The position numbers and the translations under genes are program-made. This document shows, piece by piece, positions 61,228 to 64,000 of a stretch of DNA of 64,000 nt. Position 1 is the stretch's first letter. The number at the start of each line of letters is the position of its first letter. Under the pieces are notes generated by a model. It did no database searches, had not been told where the DNA came from, and saw nothing but the letters and a program-made list of their open reading frames with translations. Source of the DNA: Bradyrhizobium erythrophlei (GTDB lineage Bacteria; Pseudomonadota; Alphaproteobacteria; Rhizobiales; Xanthobacteraceae); the NCBI RefSeq assembly GCF_900129425.1, contig NZ_LT670817.1, positions 2,852,001 through 2,916,000 of the forward strand, written 5' to 3'.

Positions 61228-62276
61228 GCAATGCTCCGAACTTCAGACGAGAAAGGGGAGGCCGGCAGCGCCGGGACGCGCGCTGGCGTTCCCGCCGCGG
61301 CGAGCGTCAGGGTGCGCACCAGGATGCGTCGCGCGAGCTCGATTTTGAATTGATTGTCGCCGGAGGGTTTGGCGTCAGCCAGGGCCGCCTCCGCAGCGCG
61401 GCGGAAGACGGCTGGACTGGGATTGCAGCCTGCCAGGATCTTCTCGGCCGAGCGGGCCCGCCATGGTTTGGCGGCGACTCCGCCGAGCGCGAACCGCGCA
61501 TCCTGGATCGTGCCGTGTTCGATCCGCAACGCCGCGGCGGCCGACACGATGGCGAAGGCGAACGAGGTGCGTTCGCGGATTTTCAGATAGCGTTCATGCG
61601 CCGCGAACGCGCGGGCCTCGCCCGGCAGCCGCAGCGCGACAATCAGATCACCGGGCTCGAGCACAGTTTCCCGCTCGGGCGTATCGCCGGGCAGCCGATG
61701 CAACGCCTCGAGTGCAATTTCGCGCCGGCCGTTTCTGCCCTCGATTTCCACGACGGCGTCGAGGGCAACCAGCGGCACGCAAAAATCCGACGGATGGGTG
61801 GCGATGCAGGACTCGCTCCAGCCGAGGACGGCGTGCAATCGGTTCTCGCCGCCGCGCGCGTCGCAGCCTGTGCCCGGCACGCGTTTGTTGCAGGCGCTGG
61901 CGGTATCGTAGAAATATCCGCATCGCGTTCGCTGCAGCAGATTGCCGCCGACGGTGGCGGCGTTGCGAAGCTGGGCCGATGCGCCGGACAAAAGCGCTTC
62001 GGCAATCGCAGGATAGTTGCGCGCAAAATCCGCGTCATGCGCGAGATCGGCGTTGCGAACCAGCGCGCCGATGCGCGTGCCGCCATCGGGCAGATGTTCG
62101 ATGCGGTCGAGCCCCGGCAGCCGCGAGACGTCGACGAGACGACCAGGGCCGGTGATTCCGCCCTTCATCAGGTCGAGCAGGTTGGTGCCGGCGGCGAGAT
62201 AGGCCGCACCTGGTTCGGCCGCGGCGACGACGGCATCGGCGATCGTTGCGGGCCTGACGTAATCGAAGGTCTTCAT
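61224..62276 (-). CDS. FAD-binding subunit with [4Fe-4S] site, PaoB-like
   Basis: A 350-residue FAD subunit of the same enzyme: AAGTNLLDLMKGGI near residue 28 and RNAATVGGNLLQRTRCGYFY for FAD. C119, C129, C138 and C157 (in RTRCGYFYDTASACNKRV.. GTGCDARGG and SESCIAT) match the extra [4Fe-4S] cluster of PaoB, absent from plain xanthine dehydrogenases. The start is ATG 62276, overlapping the 2Fe-2S gene by 4 bp. A longer antisense-like frame upstream was rejected. Confidence 0.92.
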   Translation of the reverse strand: MKTFDYVRPATIADAVVAAAEPGAAYLAAGTNLLDLMKGGITGPGRLVDVSRLPGLDRIEHLPDGGTRIGALVRNADLAHDADFARNYPAIAEALLSGASAQLRNAATVGGNLLQRTRCGYFYDTASACNKRVPGTGCDARGGENRLHAVLGWSESCIATHPSDFCVPLVALDAVVEIEGRNGRREIALEALHRLPGDTPERETVLEPGDLIVALRLPGEARAFAAHERYLKIRERTSFAFAIVSAAAALRIEHGTIQDARFALGGVAAKPWRARSAEKILAGCNPSPAVFRRAAEAALADAKPSGDNQFKIELARRILVRTLTLAAAGTPARVPALPASPFSSEVRSIA

Positions 62277-62770
62277 GCGCTGCGCCTCCGGTCGGCCTCG
62301 GCGCGGCCTTTCTGTACGTCGAGCACGGCATCCGTGATCCCGGAATAAGCGCCGCACCGGCACAGGTTTCCGCTCATGCCTTCGCGCACGCGCTCCGGAT
62401 CGTCGCCGGCTTGCCCTTCCCCGATCAGGCCAATCGCGCTCATGATCTGTCCGGGCGTGCAGAATCCGCACTGCAGGCCATCATGCGCGATGAACGCGGC
62501 CTGGACGGGATGCAGTTGATCGCCGCGAGAAACGCCCTCGATGGTGAGGATGTCAGCGCCGTCGTGGCTGAGCGCCAGGGCCATGCACGAATTGATCCGC
62601 CGGCCATCGACCAGGACCGTACACGCGCCGCACTGGCCGCGGTCGCATCCTTTTTTGGTTCCTGTCAGGTGCAGGCGCTCCCGGAGGAGATCGAGCAGCG
62701 TGACGCGCGGGTCTCCCAAATCGACGTCCCGCCGCACACCGTTAACTGTGAGGCTGATGGAGAAGTTCAT
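62273..62770 (-). CDS. [2Fe-2S] subunit, PaoA-like
   Basis: A 165-residue iron-sulfur subunit. The plant-type cluster ligands are C42, C47, C50 and C62 (KKGCDRGQCGACTVLVDGRR INSC), the second cluster C101, C104, C137 and C139 (QCGFCTPGQIM, GNLCRCGAY). Unlike E. coli PaoA there is no twin-arginine signal peptide; the protein begins directly MNFSISLTVNG. The enzyme is therefore probably cytoplasmic, unless a leader was missed. It is the first gene of the operon, and a palindrome lies 50 bp upstream. Confidence 0.92.
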   Translation of the reverse strand: MNFSISLTVNGVRRDVDLGDPRVTLLDLLRERLHLTGTKKGCDRGQCGACTVLVDGRRINSCMALALSHDGADILTIEGVSRGDQLHPVQAAFIAHDGLQCGFCTPGQIMSAIGLIGEGQAGDDPERVREGMSGNLCRCGAYSGITDAVLDVQKGRAEADRRRSA

Positions 62771-62819
62771 GGATGGCTCCGATCAGTGCTATTCCAAAGG
62801 TGGGTGGTGACGGGCATAT

Positions 62820-62836
62820 ACGGAGGCATCCTCCGT
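62820..62836. promoter_or_regulatory. Probable TetR operator
   Basis: ACGGAGG-CAT-CCTCCGT is a perfect 7-bp-arm palindrome in the 109-bp spacer between the divergent PaoA-like gene and the TetR gene. It lies 49 bp from the oxidoreductase start and 43 bp from the regulator start, the place expected for an operator controlling both. Confidence 0.65.
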
Positions 62837-62879
62837 TTTGCAAGTGACAAGGACGTTACAAGGATGGCTAACCAGTGAG

Positions 62880-63542
62880 ATGACCGATCAGTTCGCAGAA
62901 ACCGTTCGGAAACCCCGGGCCGATGCGGTCCGCAATCGCGAGCGCGTGCTGGAGGCGGCGAAGGCCGTGTTCAGCGCCGGTGGCCCGGACGCGAGTCTCG
63001 AGGCTGTGGCCAAACGCGCCGGTGTCGGGATCGGGACGCTTTACCGCCACTTCCCGACGCGCGAAGCGTTGTTCGAGGCGGTCTATCGGCGCGAGGTGGA
63101 ACAGCTCGGCGAACTGGCGGAACAGTTGAAGAGCGACGCAGCGCCGGTCGACGCCTTGCGCCGGTGGCTGCGTTCCAACGTCGAGTTCGTCGCCACCAAG
63201 AAGGGCATGTCGGCGGCGCTGGCGCTGGCCGCTCATGGCTCGTCGGATCTTTCCACCTATTCGTTCGATCGCCTGACCAAAGCCGTCGGAGCCTTGCTGG
63301 ACCGCGCCGTCGCGGCCGGCGAGATCCGCGCCGATATCAGCCCCGAAGACGTTCTGCGCGCGCTTGTCGGCATGTGCTACCTGCACGACCAGCCCGGCTG
63401 GCAGACGAGCGTCCTGCGACTGCTCGATGTTTTTGTCGACGGCCTGTGCGTGCAAGTCAACGGACCGGCTCCGTCCCGCGGTGACGCCACCGGCAGCGCG
63501 AAGGGGAGGGCGCAGCGTAGATCCCGTAAGAGTCGCACGTAA
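62880..63542 (+). CDS. TetR-family regulator of the PaoABC-like operon
   Basis: A 220-residue regulator. The N-terminal helix-turn-helix reads VLEAAKAVFSAGGPDASLEA, VAKRAGVGIGTLYRHFPTRE. The C-terminal ligand domain is helical (VEFVATKKGMSAALALAAHG ..). The start is ATG 62880 (MTDQFAETVRK), with AGTGAG adjacent, rather than the GTG/ATG 14 codons earlier. It is divergent from the molybdenum oxidoreductase genes, and a perfect palindrome lies between. It probably represses them and itself until an aldehyde or related inducer binds. The basic tail KGRAQRRSRKSRT is unusual but not needed for the fold. Confidence 0.92.
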   Translation: MTDQFAETVRKPRADAVRNRERVLEAAKAVFSAGGPDASLEAVAKRAGVGIGTLYRHFPTREALFEAVYRREVEQLGELAEQLKSDAAPVDALRRWLRSNVEFVATKKGMSAALALAAHGSSDLSTYSFDRLTKAVGALLDRAVAAGEIRADISPEDVLRALVGMCYLHDQPGWQTSVLRLLDVFVDGLCVQVNGPAPSRGDATGSAKGRAQRRSRKSRT

Positions 63543-63835
63543 TTTTAAAAGATGTCGATTGCTTGATAAAAACAGCGCGAACCCACCGGTAGTGACAGAT
63601 CTTGCATGTCCCTGGATTCTCCGTCGCCCCGATGATGGACTGAACCTCTCGCGGCCATTCGACCGGATGCCTCGTTCGTTCGACCGGCGGTCCACTCTGC
63701 GTCATCGTCAACGTGTCATGCGCCTGCGCTGCGTCGTGGGTCGGCAGGAACACGGCACAACGCACCGCAATCCAGTGCCAGGCAATCGTCTTCAAATCCG
63801 GCCGTCGCCGGAAACAAAGTTGCCGTGTCCGCTGC

Positions 63836-64000
63836 CTATTTGTCGGTCCGGGTCGCGCCGGGAGTCCTTTGGATGATGCCTTTGCGGATCAGGCGGTCGA
63901 TGCGAGGCACTTCAACGTGGTTTCCGTCCTGCTCGATCGCAGCTAGCGGTACCGGTGCCCCCATCTGGCCGATTTGGGAGATTATCTCGACGGACTTTGG
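63836..64000 (-). CDS. Possible 3' end of a gene running in from outside the window
   Basis: On the minus strand the frame is open from the window edge to TAG 63838-63836, 54 codons: ..VEIISQIGQMGAPVPLAAIE.., then VPRIDRLIRKGIIQRTPGAT and RTDK. The sequence is protein-like (balanced, no stops, GC third positions), and no competing frame is better. No family is recognised. The 290 bp between it and the TetR gene hold nothing I can identify. Confidence 0.35.
   Translation of the reverse strand, partial: PKSVEIISQIGQMGAPVPLAAIEQDGNHVEVPRIDRLIRKGIIQRTPGATRTDK

Noticed and set aside
63945..63960. A cluster of six-base palindromes (GCTAGC, GGTACC, ACCGGT) resembling a cloning linker
   Set aside because: It lies inside a frame that stays open to the window edge and matches no vector context; chance in GC-rich DNA is enough.

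Overview
The window looks like chromosome from a high-GC alphaproteobacterium of the Bradyrhizobium/Nitrobacteraceae type. The evidence is the gene families (FdsGBAD formate dehydrogenase, OxlT/Frc/Oxc oxalate catabolism, orphan Bug/TctC binding proteins, a PleC-like kinase, tandem cyclase-TPR proteins), very GC-rich third codon positions that open long antisense frames, and short dispersed palindromic repeats at gene ends. I saw no rRNA, tRNA, CRISPR array, transposase or phage gene.

Layout. 1-2481: 3' part of glnE. 2639-4951: a YdeP-type molybdopterin oxidoreductase, then about 1 kb of repeat-containing intergenic DNA. 5971-7563: gamma-glutamyltransferase. 7575-13546 (minus): fdsG-fdsB-fdsA-fdhD-fdsD, with a divergent LysR gene from 13790. 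14705-18616: PleC-like hybrid-free sensor kinase and a cation diffusion facilitator. 18784-22334: two overlapping class III cyclase-TPR genes plus the relic of a third. 22705-27264: FetAB-type ABC transporter, a Bug protein, a quinone oxidoreductase (with a relic of a second copy) and a nitronate monooxygenase. 27391-37530: an oxalate island. 37605-45227: a DUF1236 remnant, VanZ-like protein, a split ThDP decarboxylase divergent from a Bug-amidohydrolase-hydroxyacid dehydrogenase operon, then alanine dehydrogenase with a divergent Lrp regulator. 45354-47321: GH13 enzyme. 47318-53684 (minus): eight-gene cytochrome c oxidase operon. 54176-58896: DUF2189 membrane protein, then an SGNH hydrolase divergent from SxtJ-DUF5989-carbamoyltransferase. 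58957-63542: PaoABC-type molybdenum oxidoreductase divergent from a TetR gene.

The most informative region is the oxalate island. A GntR/FCD regulator sits between oxc-frc and a divergent NDP-forming acyl-CoA synthetase. Five copies of an inverted repeat TGGYAT-N5-ATRCCA (one copy with a single mismatch) lie in front of the CBS-domain gene plus panE-like gene, oxlT, an unannotated 45-residue small protein, the regulator-oxc-frc unit, and the acyl-CoA synthetase. In four of the five a -35-like box lies 1-3 bp upstream of the repeat, so the operator fills the promoter spacer. This defines a local regulon. OxlT would import oxalate; Frc and Oxc make formate; the panE-like protein is a good candidate oxalyl-CoA reductase giving glyoxylate; the acyl-CoA synthetase could prime oxalyl-CoA. 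The formate made here could be oxidised by the Fds enzyme encoded 14 kb away, giving NADH.

Starts were moved from the longest open frame wherever family length, a ribosome binding site or a 4-bp ATGA overlap supported a shorter protein. Function calls rest on motif recognition; no database search was possible.
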